From Klebsormidium nitens (lineage: Eukaryota; Streptophyta; Klebsormidiophyceae; Klebsormidiales; Klebsormidiaceae), in NCBI GenBank assembly GCA_000708835.1, contig DF237350.1:1-64000 (forward strand): a DNA stretch of 64,000 bases, read 5' to 3'. Position 1 is the first letter of the stretch; every line of letters starts with the position of its first letter. A program made the position numbers and the translations under genes. Under the pieces are notes generated by a model that was not told the origin of the DNA, ran no database searches, and saw only the letters and a program-made list of their open reading frames with translations. Shown here in pieces: positions 1-12,649 of the stretch.

Positions 1-701
1 AGGGATACGGTGGTTCTGCCAGGGCCGTCAATCCACCTGGTTGTCGTTGAGCAAAGTCTACAGCGAGAAAGTTTAGCATTGGGAACGCATTGTCTTGATG
101 GCCAGCCTGCTTTCTTCCGCTGCAATTGGCGTGCGCTGATTCGCTTGCCAAACGAAGATGGGGTCAAAAGTTCAGCAAAACACCTCCAACTTTCTGTGAA
201 TGATACTTAGAGGCAAACGTGTTAAGCATCCACAGGCCCCTCTTCCATGTCAATTGTCAAAACCACATGTGCACGGGATTTCGCTCAGCTTATTCATTCT
301 CTCGCTTGCGCAAAGGCAATGATGAAGTTCGTTTGGGTTCATTTGACCCAGTAGCGCCCCTTCGAGGTTCGAAGCCGCTTCGACTGCGTTACTGTTTTGT
401 CGGACCCGTTCAAATCGTTTGTCTCCTCCATTGTGTTGCTTTTATGGCGCTGCTTTTTTGGGGTTTCCAGCGTCCACTTCCATCCTTGGGCCGTTCGAGA
501 CCTGATACCGTCTCTTTTGACACAATCTGAGGGTGTTGCTTAAAAGGAATTGAGCCAACACCGTTTGCAAGGCAATCTTGAGAAGTGACGCTGAGAATTT
601 TCGTCAACAGCAATACCTAAACCCGTTAGCATCTCCATGCTGTGTCACTGTTTCAGCAGCACATACGTTTGTTAACGAAGCTGTCGTTTCTTTCTGTCCA
701 G
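1..701 (+). other. probable NEMF intron (left edge)
   Basis: No exon of the upstream NEMF protein is recognisable here in any forward frame, although the exon at 702 begins in the middle of the protein. The simplest reading is an intron that ends with a pyrimidine-rich tract and an AG at 700-701. The preceding exons, for the N-terminal NFACT and coiled-coil regions, must lie before the window. Open frames in this stretch are short and of random composition. Confidence 0.55.
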
Positions 702-3475
702 GCGAAAGGCGGGTCCGAGGGGAGGGGGAGGTGGACGAAGCCGCCGAAGAGGAGAGCGCGCCACGTGGCAGGCGGGTGCTGAACGAAGGGCAGGCGCCCA
801 ACGGAGAGGCGGCCGAGGAGTCGGATGACGAAGCTGCTGACGTCACTGGCGAGGGCGAGGAGGGATCCCCCGACGAAGAGAAGGCTGAAAAGTTGGGGGA
901 CGCGTCGAATGAGGTGGATGGAGAACTAGAGATGAAGGAAAATGAGTCGGAGGACGAGGACAAAGAACTAGAGGCAGAGGAAGAAGGAGCAGAGATATTA
1001 GATACGGAAGCGGCGGTTAGATGGGCGAATGCAAACGAAGAGAAGAGAGGTGCTGGGGACGCGGATGGGGACGGGGTTGGAAGCGGTGAAGAGACGAGTG
1101 CGTTGGATGAGTTGCTGGACGATGCGCTTGCAATGGGCCGAACGGACAGCCGAAAGACTAGGGGGAGCGAGGAACCAACTTCGGAAGCTAGGGGCGGAGA
1201 AGCGAAGGGGGCGCCCAAGACGGGGAAGCGGTACTTGTCGAAAGCAGAGAGGCGGAAGATGAAGAAAGGTCAGGTGGGCGACGGAAACGTGGGTGCAGAG
1301 ACCGCTGACAATGAGGACGCAGGCAAGGGAGCGGAAACGGAACAGGCAGCTTCGGACGTGACGGAAGAAAGTGTAGCTCCGCACCAGCGAATGGATGGGG
1401 CAGCGGGGCTACGGGAGGGAGAAACGGAGAAAGAAGGCGACGATGAAGGCGGCTCAGTGAGCGAAAAAGAGGGTGACACAGTGATCGCTTTGCGTAAGGA
1501 GAGTGGGAAAGAAGCACAAAATGAGAGCGGGGAGAAAGTCGGGGGCCAGGGGCAGAAGGCGCGGGCGACGGCTGCAAAAGGTTCACGGCCAATGGAGGAG
1601 CCGACACGTGGCACTCAGGGCAAAGAGGAGCTGACACGTGGCAAGCGGGCGAAGCTCAAGAAGGCCCGGGACAAGTACGCGGAGCAGGACGAAGAGGAAC
1701 GGGAGATCCGGATGGCGCTGCTCGCTTCCGCCGGAAAAAGCGACAAAGGTACCGGAAAGGGGGGCAAGAAAGGCGGAAAAGACGCCCGGGGGAAAGGGGG
1801 TGAGCCGGAGAAAATGAAAAGGGAGAGCGCGGGGCCTGTGCAAGACGAGCGGAAGGTGTGCTACAAGTGCAAACAGGCGGGACACGTGGCAAAGGATTGT
1901 CCGACGGGCGAAGTAAGTGGTGCGGCGCTTAGCGGGACCGCGGATAGTGCTACCGCCGAACCTGCAAATGGCAAAGCTGGAAGGATTGGTCAATCTGAGG
2001 GGGATAAGCGCGAGGCCGAAGGTCCTGAAGGGGCCCGGGCGACAGACGAGGTTTCGGCGGAGAAGGGGTCGGATGGTACACAGCTGAGCAGGCGGGCACG
2101 CGCACGGGCGCAGAACGAGGGGGAGAGGGCGGAGATTGCGGCGATACTGGAGGAGGAAAATTTGCAGGTTGGTACATGCTTACGGTCTTCTACATTGAGC
2201 GGACAAGTGGTGGCCATCGCTCAGTTCGTTTCCGTTTTGCTGCATAGGGGTACTCATAGCGTCTCCCTTTCGTTTTGTGGTTCCTTTCCCGCTTCCTGTC
2301 ACGAATTTCATAGCGCTCGGTTGTCTCCTCTGTGTTGGATCGCTTCGGACGGTTGTCTGAGATGACTCGCTACTGGGATCAAAACGGTTTTCATCAGCTT
2401 GTTGACGCTTCGCCACCCTCTGGTTTGCAAGACCCAAAATAGAAATGGTGTTGAAACCTGGGTCAAGGCAACTGTCCAATTTGATCATAAACATGGTGCG
2501 CTGGACTTATGGCTGCGCAGGCTCTTTGAGTCGTTGTTGCAGTTGGCAATACACTCAAAAAACTGCTTCAAGTCCTCCTGAGCCTCGCGGACAGACTTAT
2601 TTTATCGACGCGCTGTTATTCGCTATAGCAACGGCGACCAAACTGCATATCACTCACTCTTCGATGTCGCCGACTTTATGCAGGAGCTGCCGGACGAGGC
2701 GCGCAATCATTGACGGAGCTGGACGAGCTGAAACAGACGGCAACCAAAATTGCCCACTACTTGGTCTTATTTTTCGCCCACTTTGTGCAGGAGCTGCCGG
2801 ACGAGGAGCGCGACCGGTTGACTGAGCTGGACGCGCTGACGGGCGTGCCCCGGGCGGACGACATTCTGCTGTATGCGGTGCCCATGTGCGGGCCGTACAC
2901 GGCGCTCCAGGGGTGCAAGTTCAAGGTCAAGCTCACGCCGGGGACTGCCAAGAAGGGCAAGGCGGCGAAAACTGCAGTTGAGGTGAGCGGTTGAGGGTGG
3001 TGGAAACAGATTTGCTGTTTGGTTAGAAAAGAGAGCGGTCACGCGAGCGCTCTGCTGACGTGAGCGTGTGAATGGGTTCAAGTTGGATTCTCGCGTTCTG
3101 GATTGTTACTTTCAGCCCTTTTGAACTCGTTATTTCCCCGGTCTTTGTTCAGAGCCTGATAAGTGTGTTTGTATGACTCCTGTCTGGGATCTAGCACCAG
3201 GTCGACTACACCCCAGTCCAAGACCGCTCTTGTGCTACCTATTCTGACTGCCACGTCAGCCCTTTAAGCCCGTAGAAACGCTTACTTCATTCCCCGTGCA
3301 GGTGTTTTCGCGGATGCCCGAAGCGACTCGGCGCGAGAAGGAGCTGATGAAGGCGGTGCAGGACCCCGACCTAGTTGCGGTCATGCTGGGGAACGCCAAA
3401 GTGACAGCCCCGGGCCTGACCAAGATGAAGCAGACGCAGAAGAAGGGCCGCAAGGCCTCAGCGCAGAAACAGTAG
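702..3475 (+). CDS. NEMF: NEMF/Rqc2 homologue, C-terminal half (5' partial)
   Basis: NEMF (yeast Rqc2/Tae2) binds stalled 60S subunits carrying peptidyl-tRNA, recruits the Listerin E3 ligase and adds C-terminal tails to the stalled chain. Three exons are visible: 702-2167, 2791-2982 and 3302-3475 (stop TAG 3473-3475). All have GT-AG borders; both internal introns are phase 0. The 609 residues open with GERRVRGE, a conserved motif of plant and animal NEMF. They continue through a long Glu/Lys/Gly-rich tract and a CCHC zinc knuckle (CYKCKQAGHVAKDC, near 1859-1903), and end in the NFACT-C domain (DDILLYAVPMCGPYTALQ, then PGTAKKGKAAKTA and EATRREKELMKA). The NFACT-N/R domains are outside the window. 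The entry exon is phase 1, so its first codon is shared with the missing exon. The family call is firm; the acidic tract is poorly conserved and its exact limits less so. Confidence 0.9.
2625..2845 (+). repeat. ~107-bp tandem duplication spanning an intron/exon border of NEMF
   Basis: Two neighbouring copies, about 107 bp apart, each contain the end of an intron (CTTTRTGCAG) and the start of the next exon (GAGCTGCCGGACGAG). The second copy, from 2791, is the functional exon. In the first, the acceptor AG is followed at 2684 by the same reading frame, but this hits TGA after nine codons. The two copies differ at a minority of positions, so the duplication is not very recent. Confidence 0.8.
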
Positions 3476-6400
3476 CAAAAACTTGCTGATTGCTGAAAGG
3501 GAGTGGTGCAAGTCAAAAGGATTGATGCTTCGCTATGGTGGATTGGTTCTTTGAAAAAAACAACGTGCTCAGTTCACTTTCGGCAACTCGTCCAAGAGCC
3601 CTTCGGATTCCTGGTAATTTCCGCGAGAATATTCAAAGCCCTTTCGGGTGCATGCTCGCCTGTTCGCTCCATGGGACTTGGGACGGAGCAACGGCAGCGA
3701 AATGGCTATTCCATAATAGTTTTTGACAGAGCTCCTTCGTTGTCTCCTTCTTATGCCACGTCACTTGCATATTGTCAAAGCAACGAATTAACCTGGTGAC
3801 ATTTTAAGTGCTACTGGTCACCAAAGACAAATTTGGGGCCAATGACAGGGGTGCCGCCGGCTGCCGAAGCATGGCAGATCAGGATCGTAGACGCTCTTGG
3901 ATGGCTCTTACATGGCTCTTTGTACATTGCCTGTTGGCGCCTTCCTGCTAGAAGTTGCAAGCGCGGGTCAAGCGAAGGGCGTTCTGTACGATATCTCTCC
4001 AATTTCAGATGAAAGACGGTGCGGAGATGGGCACTAGCTGACGTTGTGTGAGCTGCTCGCACACGACGTTATCGGATGCACTGTCTGCTTGGTGGAATAT
4101 GATCTAGCGAGTTCATTTTGACTTGATGTCTCTGCTTGTCCGGCCCTGCCTGATCTCAAAGAAACATAACTACGCTTCAGTTCGTCAACCTGAATCACTG
4201 GGCTTTAGTGCTAATTTCGGGTCAGACTAACTCACCATTTGGAACGCGATACTCAGGCCGCCAGCCCAAGATTTCCGCGTGTTTCTGAATCTGGCTAAGA
4301 AAAGCGAATCGACACGAAAGCTCTTGAGAAGCTTGGGAAGCTCAATGGGCAGCTAATTTCTGCCAAAGCCACCAGCACGAGTGTATGATTCACTTCAAAG
4401 GGGAGCATTTGCCTGTATTTCTGACAACCATACAGGTCCAAGATCCTTCTGTAAGGTTCGAGTAATTGCGTACTTCTATAGAGAGGTTCGCAGCTTCAAA
4501 CTGCCACCCATTAATTGCTTCTTTCTTTCATTGCACCTTCTGCATGTGGGCGTCATGAAATCTGGTTGGAATTTGCAAACGAGACCCGCCCAGTTTCCTT
4601 CAACTTCACGACATCAACTGAATCCGGCAAACATTGCTTCAGCCCCGTACTGACCATGCGGACTCATTGTGTGAGTTGCACTCTTTCCGAGTCGCTCAGC
4701 AAAGATCATTTCGGATCGACCGAAAACTTCTCTGACGTCGGCGACCTTAATCAATCAACCTGAGCTGGTAAGTTTCGAAGATGTTCTTATATTTGCAGAT
4801 CCACTTTCTCAAGCTGTGTGTCGTGTGTCTTATCAAAGTCCTCATCAATGAGACGTACACTAATCAAGTAAACGCGCCCTGGTATATTATCTGGTTACCC
4901 CCCCGTCTCTTGTGTGCACGTAATAACGTAAGGCACAAAGAAAAGCCGGTATCCGAGCTTCCGACGACCATCCGAGCAAGGCATGCGTGCTTAGCTGAGA
5001 CAGCAGCGAGCGGGCCATGAGTCCGGCTGCTCCGATGCAGAATGTCGAGCTTTGCTGCCAACCACGCGTGTCTTCTGTTGGCAATCTAACTTAAAGGATC
5101 AAAAGAATATAGAGCTGAAAACGAGACGCTTCTCAAGAAAGGTCACTTCAGAGGCCTGCTCTTAAAAGCTGTGTCTGAGCTTGAAGCGAATAAAAGCTTG
5201 GTATGTGAGGAGGCTATTGAGACAATAGCGGGTTTACACGATATTGGCTGTGACGAGGCCAAAGTTGTTCAATTGACACCCCAACTTCCTGTGTGCCGGC
5301 CGAAGCCAATGCAACTATTGGAGGTTGACGTTTCCAAGGCTCAAGGCCTTGAGTGACAAAAACGCGGTAAAATGGTCTCTGGTCAGCTTAGTGACCGAGT
5401 CGACTCTCTAGATACTTCGATTGCATGCAGATTATGATGCACATTTTCGATGAGGTCTGGTAGCCGACCTTGGAGTTGAACATATACCACTTTCACTGTG
5501 AGTCGGATGCTGCTAGCAATGAATGCGGTCGATCTCCCAAGCGCCTGCGGAATTGATCAATCCCGCTCTTAACGAAAAGCTCCAACTGGACTTTCAAAGT
5601 GTGGGGGGTGATGTATCCACACTTGGATTGTCTCGATCCTAAAGCGCTGTTTTGCAATCATCACTGCTGCGTCTTATCTGGATATTTTGTACGACCTGTT
5701 TATCGGATCCACGCCCATTGCCTCTCGCTTCTTTCAGCCCATCAATGAGACTTTGAAAGACCTTTCAATGATCGAGTCAGATGACTTCCCGCTTGTTTTC
5801 TACAAGAGACGAGCTCGTTAGACTTTCTTATCCTGGCTTTGCGCAAGTTTGATCGGGCAGGGGCTTGAGCATATGTAGGATGTCAGCTGATGCAAGGAAT
5901 AATATTTGTTAGGATTTTTGATGCGGCGTCCAGTAGAATTCCCCTGTCGTGCAAGCCTCAATTGCAGTCGAAGGTTAGTAACATTTTGCATTATATAGAT
6001 TTTTCTCGGGCTGTAGCTGTGAAAAATAGACGACTCGTGGGCTGCACTTCAGCAGTGCATTGCGAGGGCAATGGTTTTTGAGCTGCCCTGTTTGACCAAG
6101 TCGTAGGTTCAACCTGCAGTGCCCTTAACCAAGTTGCCCAGTTATTCGATGCCAGCCTCTGCTGAAAGGCAGGCGATGCACTCACCAATGCTTGATTTTT
6201 CTGCAAATGCACGGAGCCCGACCGCTCCTCTCGACCCCTCTTGGCTTAATTTCCTTTCCTCCCGTTTGATTATCCGCGCACTCTGGTAGCACCTACTTTT
6301 AGCTCGTCTTGGGACATGGCGATCGTTCTAGAGTTTTCGACTATAGTGTGGTTGAAGGGAAGTACTTCATCAAGACTGCTTGGGTTTTGGCACTACTCAT

Positions 6401-7929
6401 CGGAGTCCGGACTGGCCAACATGCTTTCAAGGCCAGTCCTCATGCTAAGGGGGGCCCGGAACGACGGCAAAGGATCCTGAACATCTGTACCGGTCTTGCC
6501 TTGGAGATACACGAGTACAGTGGAAGCTCGTCCTGATTCCTTACCAAGACGATTTTTGTTCCCTTCACAATCTTACATCCGTTGTTCCTGTGCTCGTGTT
6601 GTGTTTTCGAAGCGAGCCAAAGCCCGCGTGCGGGCATTGCTTTGACGAGGTTGATTTCTTTCTGTTTATCTTCAACGACTCCTTTCGGTCTGTAAACGCC
6701 ACTCGGTGAGCAAAGACGAAGCAGCGAGCTGCCACTTGAGCAGGCCTGGTTCCTTGTAAGCGGACGCCCTGTCGGAGGTGATCATCGTAGGGTCTCCTCG
6801 TCTGTGCGACGTTTATAATAAGCATCGTATGCTGAATGCTGTCTGGGAATTTGTGAGTACCTGTCGTTACCCTACCTTCGGCAGCAGCTACAAAGGCCGC
6901 GCTACCCACTGGCAGGCGCTAATTCATTCTCGTGCGAGTTTTGGCAGTAGGCCTGATTTCAAATTGCGCTTCATTCCGGATTCCTTGTTCTCCCGGCAAA
7001 GATGTGCGTCAAAAGGGGAGTCGACGAGCACATTGCGAGAAGGTTCAGGTCGGCAGTCTGGTATGTTTCACTTTGTTTCTTTGTCCAGTCAGGCTTCAAT
7101 GAATAGTAAAAGTCAGGACTTTGGAGTGTGTGGCAACGAGAATCGAAGCGCAATTGGACATATCTGCTTCAAAGCAAGCTCAGGGGTCCCTTGAGCCCCT
7201 TCCATATGTGTCAAGTTCTCGTCAAAGCTTCCTTACATGTTGACACGGACTCGCTGGCGCGGGCCAACTGCAATGAAGATCCTCTATCTTCTGCGATTTA
7301 TCGAGCGGATTCCGTCGACTCACAAAACTCATCTTTGACGGCCGTGACTTGAAAGCTGGCCGGTGTCTGCTTTTGTAAGCTGCTGTCTTCCTTTCTTTGA
7401 AGTGCGATGGTTGGGAGCTCGCTCGCGCGACGCGGCGGAATGCTCTGGTGGAGACACGTGGCCGTACACTCAAGCTCCGTGGTTTTCACGTTGGTCGCCT
7501 TCGCTTCGCTGGTACATACGGCCCACGGAATGCTCATGCTACGCCTACTTTGCTTAAGCCGTCTTGAGCCGCCTACCATGCAAAGCAGGGTCATCAGCTC
7601 GGCTTTGCATCACGGTATTAGCTTCTCTGGCGATCTCTTTTCTTCTCACCCTGACTCCGATGCCAATTGAGAGATTTTTGGTCACCTGCAAGGGGAATGT
7701 TTCGAGATCTGGGCACTCCAGGAAGCCTCGTCACCGAGATGCTGTGTCGCACTGACTGTATCGTGCCTGGCCTGGCGCACGCAGAAGTGGAACAATGATT
7801 AAAGTCGTTCCAAAGTTCTGGCCCTCGGCATTTGCGGCATATTGTATTCCGGTCTTCTGTTCTGTGTTTGGATGATTGTATCTTTCTTCTCCAGCCCTGA
7901 AAAGTTGACGCTCAAGATTCAACAACCAC
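3476..7929. other. non-coding interval after NEMF
   Basis: I see no gene here. Open frames are short, lack splice partners and have no recognisable motif. Composition falls to the AT-richer level of the desert that continues to 45 kb. An 89-codon stop-free frame at 5090-5356 has a protein-like composition but no start and no match I know. It contains a short piece resembling the dispersed C block (GGCTGTGACGAG near 5247), so I treat it as repeat-derived. Confidence 0.5.
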
Positions 7930-8060
7930 AATGGCCGGCTCTGAGGATTCGATGTTCTGGGCTGTTCGCTGGCAGCGCAACCACCTTATGTGCGTACGAC
8001 TTCTGACGCCACCATCTTTGTTAGATAGCTTTTCAAGGGTCGAGGTTACAATCGACAAGC
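7930..8060 (+). repeat. outlying copy of repeat block G
   Basis: The stretch ATGGCC..GGGCTGTTCGCTGGCAGC..GACGCCACCATCTTTGTTAGA follows the same order as the G block near 22540-22640, where GATGCCACCATCTTTGTTGA is the best-conserved part. It is short and diverged, and probably a fragment of an older unit. Confidence 0.4.
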
Positions 8061-8799
8061 GAGAGCTATTGTAGTACCTTAGACAGACCGTACAAGGGTT
8101 GGGGTAACATGTGAAGGGCCCCATACTTTTAGAAAGCATGGAACCCCCTTCTTATATTTCTGAATCCAGAGAGCAGTCAAGAACTGAGAGTTTCTCCATT
8201 CAAAATCGCCAGCGTGTTGCTCCGATTTGCCGACATTCTGACTTGTTGCCTTTTGCGTGGCCGTACCCGCATTTCCTAGAAATCGCTCTGCGCTTCAGCA
8301 GCAAGCGAGTCGCAGGACGTGACGAAACGACAGATCGATGGCTGCTTCGGGCAATCGCTCAATTCCGGTCGATCTTCGAAGCCGCAAATGTCATCGTTAT
8401 CCAGTACAGTTCTGTGCCTTGAGAGTTGGTAAAGAGCCCGGTTGAAATGAAATTCGAACGTCGATTGCACGTCACAAAGAAGGTTTCTCGACCCGGGATG
8501 CTAACGCAACTCAAAATTGTATATCATCCACGCTACAAAGCTTTTAATGGTTGACTACTGCGCGTCGCTCATGGCATCAATCCTCGACGTAGAGTCCCGA
8601 GTCTCGTTTTGGGATCTTTCGTCGGCTAGCTTTCAGCGCCCTTAACACTGGAAGCAGAGTTGGGCCGTTTGGAAGCTGTTGGCTTCTTCGCAACTTGCTT
8701 GAAGCACTAAGAAGCGCGTGAAATTACCTGTCTCATGCGTATATGGACGTGTCTTGGAAAGCTCTGCGGGCTGATTAAATCTGATCTCGTGTTTGAGCT

Positions 8800-9010
8800 G
8801 TTACGCTTTGCACGGTTGATGTAGAAGATGCTTTTTATTCTGAAGTGCCGGATCGGCAATGATAATGTCGGATTACGTACGTGGGCGCTGCGCCGCTCAT
8901 TCAAGTGTTTCGTACTGCTTCATTCTGAGCTGCTGAGACTAGGCGTACTCACTACCTTCCCTGCTTGTCTCCAAAGCCAGATCCAAGGACACGCCACGTT
9001 ATATTGCCTA
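8800..9010 (+). repeat. repeat block B, copy 1
   Basis: The core GTGGGCGCTGCGCCGCTCAT is shared almost exactly with 27572, 31149 and 19964. Weaker similarity runs on both sides: CCGATCGGCAATGAT upstream, and CCAGATCCAAGGACACGCCA downstream, which matches CCAGACGCCAAGGACGCGCC at 31244. No open frame is conserved between copies. Confidence 0.6.
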
Positions 9011-9799
9011 ATCCTTTGGAGACTCCTAAGAAAAGAGACGTTTGTGGATGCCTCGATGAAGGGCGTCTGTTGCTATGATTGTTCGAATCCCTCCGCGCTG
9101 ATGCTCCGCGGGGTGCTCAACGTTTCCGCCGTTTTAGGAAACGGAAATGCTGATTGACCACGTCGGCTCTTTTGTTATCTATACTATACATACGTAACTT
9201 CTTCTGTCGTAATACAATAGTTCCTTTGGCAGGTACCTTGCAGTACGTACGGAACAGAACTCTCAACGTCTTCAACGCTGCAAATCATGTTGATCTTCTG
9301 CGAACGGGGCTCGAGTACGATAGCCAGGCTTTGTTTAACGCCGTCTGAACTGGCAAGCTTCGCCAAAGAGTTGGTTTGGATGTCCGGGGAGGGCTTCTGT
9401 AAACGTACCCGTTACTAATCTACGCACAATCTGTTTGAATGGCCCTCTGCTGCAGAACGTGGAACCTTGATCAATCTAGTGTGTTCTCCAGAAACAAATT
9501 GCTGAGTGCTTCAATTGTTCAATGGCCGTGGGGAGGGAATCACGAGTGGGCCTTCTCCGTAGGAACCCAAGCCTAGGCCAGTATATATTGGATACCGACG
9601 CCAGCCTTTTTCGTGACGCAAATCCGCCTTGTCTCTCCACTGCCAAATGCTATGAAGAATGAGGAGTAGTACACCGACGGGTGGACAGGATATCCATTTT
9701 TGAAACTAGAGTCTCTGTTTTTGGCGGAAACTGGGGAACGGCATCTGGAGTATCCTAGTTGAAACTCTGCATTCAAAAGCACTTTTCAGGTACCTACTC

Positions 9800-10194
9800 A
9801 ATTTGGTCATCGCAATCCTGCAGTGGGGTCGATCTGTGACGCCAAACCGACTACGCCTTAAGTGCTCCGGGCAATCGCATCCCTGTACAAAAGGTCCTCG
9901 CAACCGTGGTGTTTTGGTGTCCTTATCTTGCACTCCCTGATTCGAACCAGGTCTTCGTAGCGTTCGAGCTGTGAACGATTGGTCTGATGATCGTATCTTC
10001 ACAAAGAAAGGACAACTGAATTTTCAGCAAGGCCTTGTGCATGTCGCCTCTAATCCTGGCTGTCCTTCTGGCTGCACTTGAGGTGGTCAATCAATTATTT
10101 GTCCATTGTACTATTACACCAATCCAGTGTTAAACGTTTATCAATTAGCCCTCCTGCCCTAAGTCCCAGCTATAGAAAGGCAGCTCCGACTTCC
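9800..10194 (+). repeat. repeat block H, copy 0
   Basis: Matches the later H copies through TGTCCTTATCTTGCACT (TGTGTCTTGCACT at 23610) and the CGAGCTGTGAACGATTGG segment near 9960, which aligns with positions near 15675 and 23655. It sits directly before block A, as H does in the other two units. This order supports tandem reiteration of a longer unit. Confidence 0.5.
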
Positions 10195-10700
10195 ATCCCA
10201 GGATAGACCGTGAATGCAGAAGGAGATAATCGGCCATGATTGCAAAGGATTACGGATGGGCAGTGTCTGCTCAGTGTCTGCTGTATGGCTACCTCTTCCT
10301 GAGCCAGAGACTTGAACGGCTTCGTGTGTTCGAGTGTTACGTCACATCATCTTTGTTATCCCACCTCGTACCCGGCACGCTGAGGCCTCGCGCTTGCCAC
10401 GTGCGGCAATAAAATAGGTTTCGACCAACATGGCGAAATCAAAACATGTGGCCGAGTTACTTCGAACTATCTTTTGTATTGCCTCTGTCATGCGCAGAGA
10501 TGGAACAGCCGCTCGTTGTTGGCGTTGACCTCCCGACAATCGTCGTTTAATTACATTGAAAGCTGGTCTTACACCGGAGTTGAGTAGCAAGCCATGAAGA
10601 TTCGTCCACTTGGGCTGTGCGTCCATTCTACGAAGCTCCTCCTAAAGAGCTGCTACCAGCCGAAAGTGGATTGATGTAAATACTCTGCATCTGAACTAGC
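10195..10700 (+). repeat. repeat block A, copy 1
   Basis: Opens with ATCGGCCATGATTGCA and CGGATGGGCAGTGTCTGCTC. It then holds ACGTCACATCATCTTTGTTA, GCTCGTTGTTGGC and GAGTAGCAAGCCATGAAGAT, and ends with GAGCTGCTACCAGCCGAAAG. Block A at 15925 has the same landmarks in the same order and spacing within tens of bases; 23925 shares most of them. I see no coding potential. Confidence 0.75.
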
Positions 10701-11429
10701 TAGTTCGACTCGGACGTTCAGCTCTTTGCTCCTGGTTCTAACGGATCTTCAGGGATGGAGCCCGCTTAGAAACGAGAGCCGACTGTTATTAATGTAAAAA
10801 AGTTTGCTCAAGGTTTCCTCTATTCTCACCGTTGCCGATTCTGAGCATTGTGGTTGTTCTGGAACTACAGGAAGCGTACGGACAGATTTTTGACATCTGC
10901 TTTCGGTGAACCAGGACCATTGAGCAGTACCGGGCCGGGCGCTGATCGACTCAGCGTCATTCCATTTTTCTTCTTGATGCTGCCAGCGTCATGCTTGTTC
11001 AGCACTTTTTGATGGCTTGGGCGCTTCCTTGATTCTAGTGGAAGTTCACGCATTCGGCCGAGATGCTTGCTGATTTGCGTATTGATAAGAGGACAAAGTC
11101 GGACGAGCACGGAGTTATGGATAGCAGGCGTTTGTGCATTTTGCTCGGGTCTTACCGAGAGGTGGCAGCATATATCTTCGTGACTGCTCTGGTTATGAGC
11201 CGGCACCGATGTTTCGATCCGCAGTGACGATGCCCTCAAAAGCTACGAAGCTGGATGCCTGGACGTCGCCTCACGTTGCAATTGGTACTGAGCGAAACGA
11301 AGCGAGATCCACCTACAATTTCTTATAGTCTCCAGAGGAGGAATGAGACAGATATGGGCGCCCTCCGATCGACTCGGTTGGTCGCTTTCGTTTCGCAACT
11401 GATTGGGTGCAATCGTAGCCCTTTATGAT

Positions 11430-12330
11430 GCGAGATCTGTGTACATATTGGACAGGTATATGGGTATGCCGTGGGTGCACGCTTCTTGTTTGAATACTTT
11501 TTCTCGGTCGGGTGGTTGTGATAGGTTTTAATGAGAGCGGCCTGGGTTGTACTCTCGAATCGTTTGCAGCCCACACGGAGGAGTGTTGAGTGTGACGCCA
11601 CCCACTCTTTTGTAATGCTGTGAAATGGGGGCTAACCCGCGTGAATCGTTGGATGAAAGAGCACACGTTTTGTCGGTCATGTTGTGGCCACACTCAGCTG
11701 TCATGTTTTGTTGTGACTGCTCATGACAGCATGACGTACTGGGTAGGAATCAGTACTTGATCACTTTCCGGATGTTGTGTGTCTCTGCCGGTTGGGAGAG
11801 TCTGCCAGATTAGCGTGAGGCGAAGCTTCCGATCAAGAGCGTAGTGAAATATAGTGTCTGACGCCGTCCGGCCAATTTAAGTTCAAAAGGGAGAGCGGTT
11901 GTAACCTAGGGACCCACCTTCTTCATAAAGGTATACATAGCTTTATCAACCATCTTCAAGATGCCTTTATGCCAAACAAGCACAGGTGAAAACAGATGCT
12001 ACTACCTCGAGTAAGCCAAGGTATACGGACGCTGCGCAAACCTGATTAACTTCGGACCAGAGGGCAATCGAAAGCTGGGTCTCCCCTTTTGAAATGACTA
12101 GTGGGTTGCCTTGACGGTCGACTTTCGAACGGATGCAATTTGCGTGGCACTTGCACTGAACTCGTGATCGCTCTGCGGCAGAAACCATGCATGTGTGTAA
12201 GAGTACTGGGAGGTGGCGAGGGCGACAGATGGGTGGTCCGAGTTCCGTTCCGCCAGCAGATACGTGGGTCGGAATTAGCCGCATGCAAGCAAATCTCTTC
12301 TTGCTTCTTATTTTCGGAGTTTGTGGCGTG
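11430..12330 (+). repeat. repeat block C/E, copy 1
   Basis: Colinear with 16440-17250. Shared landmarks are the C motif (CGTTTGCAGCCCA at 11561), CATGACAGCATGACGTACTG, GAGAGCGGTTGTAACCTAGG, GCACAGGTGAAAACAGATGC, CAGAGGGCAATCGAAAG and GAGGTGGCGAGGGCGACAGA. Identity is high in these stretches and weak between them, as expected for an old non-coding duplication. Confidence 0.75.
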
Positions 12331-12649
12331 GGTAAAAGATTGTCTTTATAGTTTAATTTACAGCATCTGCGAGTTCACGGAGCTGGAGTTTTCAGGAGTT
12401 TAATGGCGATTCAGGGGCGAAGACGATGCAAAAAGAGTCGTGGTACCGGTTCTCAATCATGGAGTCAACCAAGGTTTGCCTCCAAAGGTTGATGTTGAGA
12501 TCTTTGCAGATTAAATAAGGGCAACTATGCCCGAGTGGTGCCCATGCCCTTTTTAATCAACCGTGTCGTGGAAGTCAACGTAGTGTGTGCAACTGCCAAA
12601 TGACCGGACACATATTACTAGAATCATATCTTAAACTACATCTCAGGCG

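Noticed and set aside
604-1993. Several long minus-strand frames opposite NEMF
   Set aside because: They are Ser/Pro-rich mirror images of the Glu/Gly/Lys-rich coding strand, a typical shadow.
5090-5356. 89-codon stop-free frame with protein-like composition
   Set aside because: No ATG, no clear acceptor, AT-richer than real exons here, and it overlaps a weak C-block match.
9935-9965. tRNA-like T-arm (GATTCGAACC on plus, GGTTCGAATC on minus)
   Set aside because: The T stem does not pair properly and no acceptor, D or anticodon arm can be folded around it; the hit near 9083 fails likewise.
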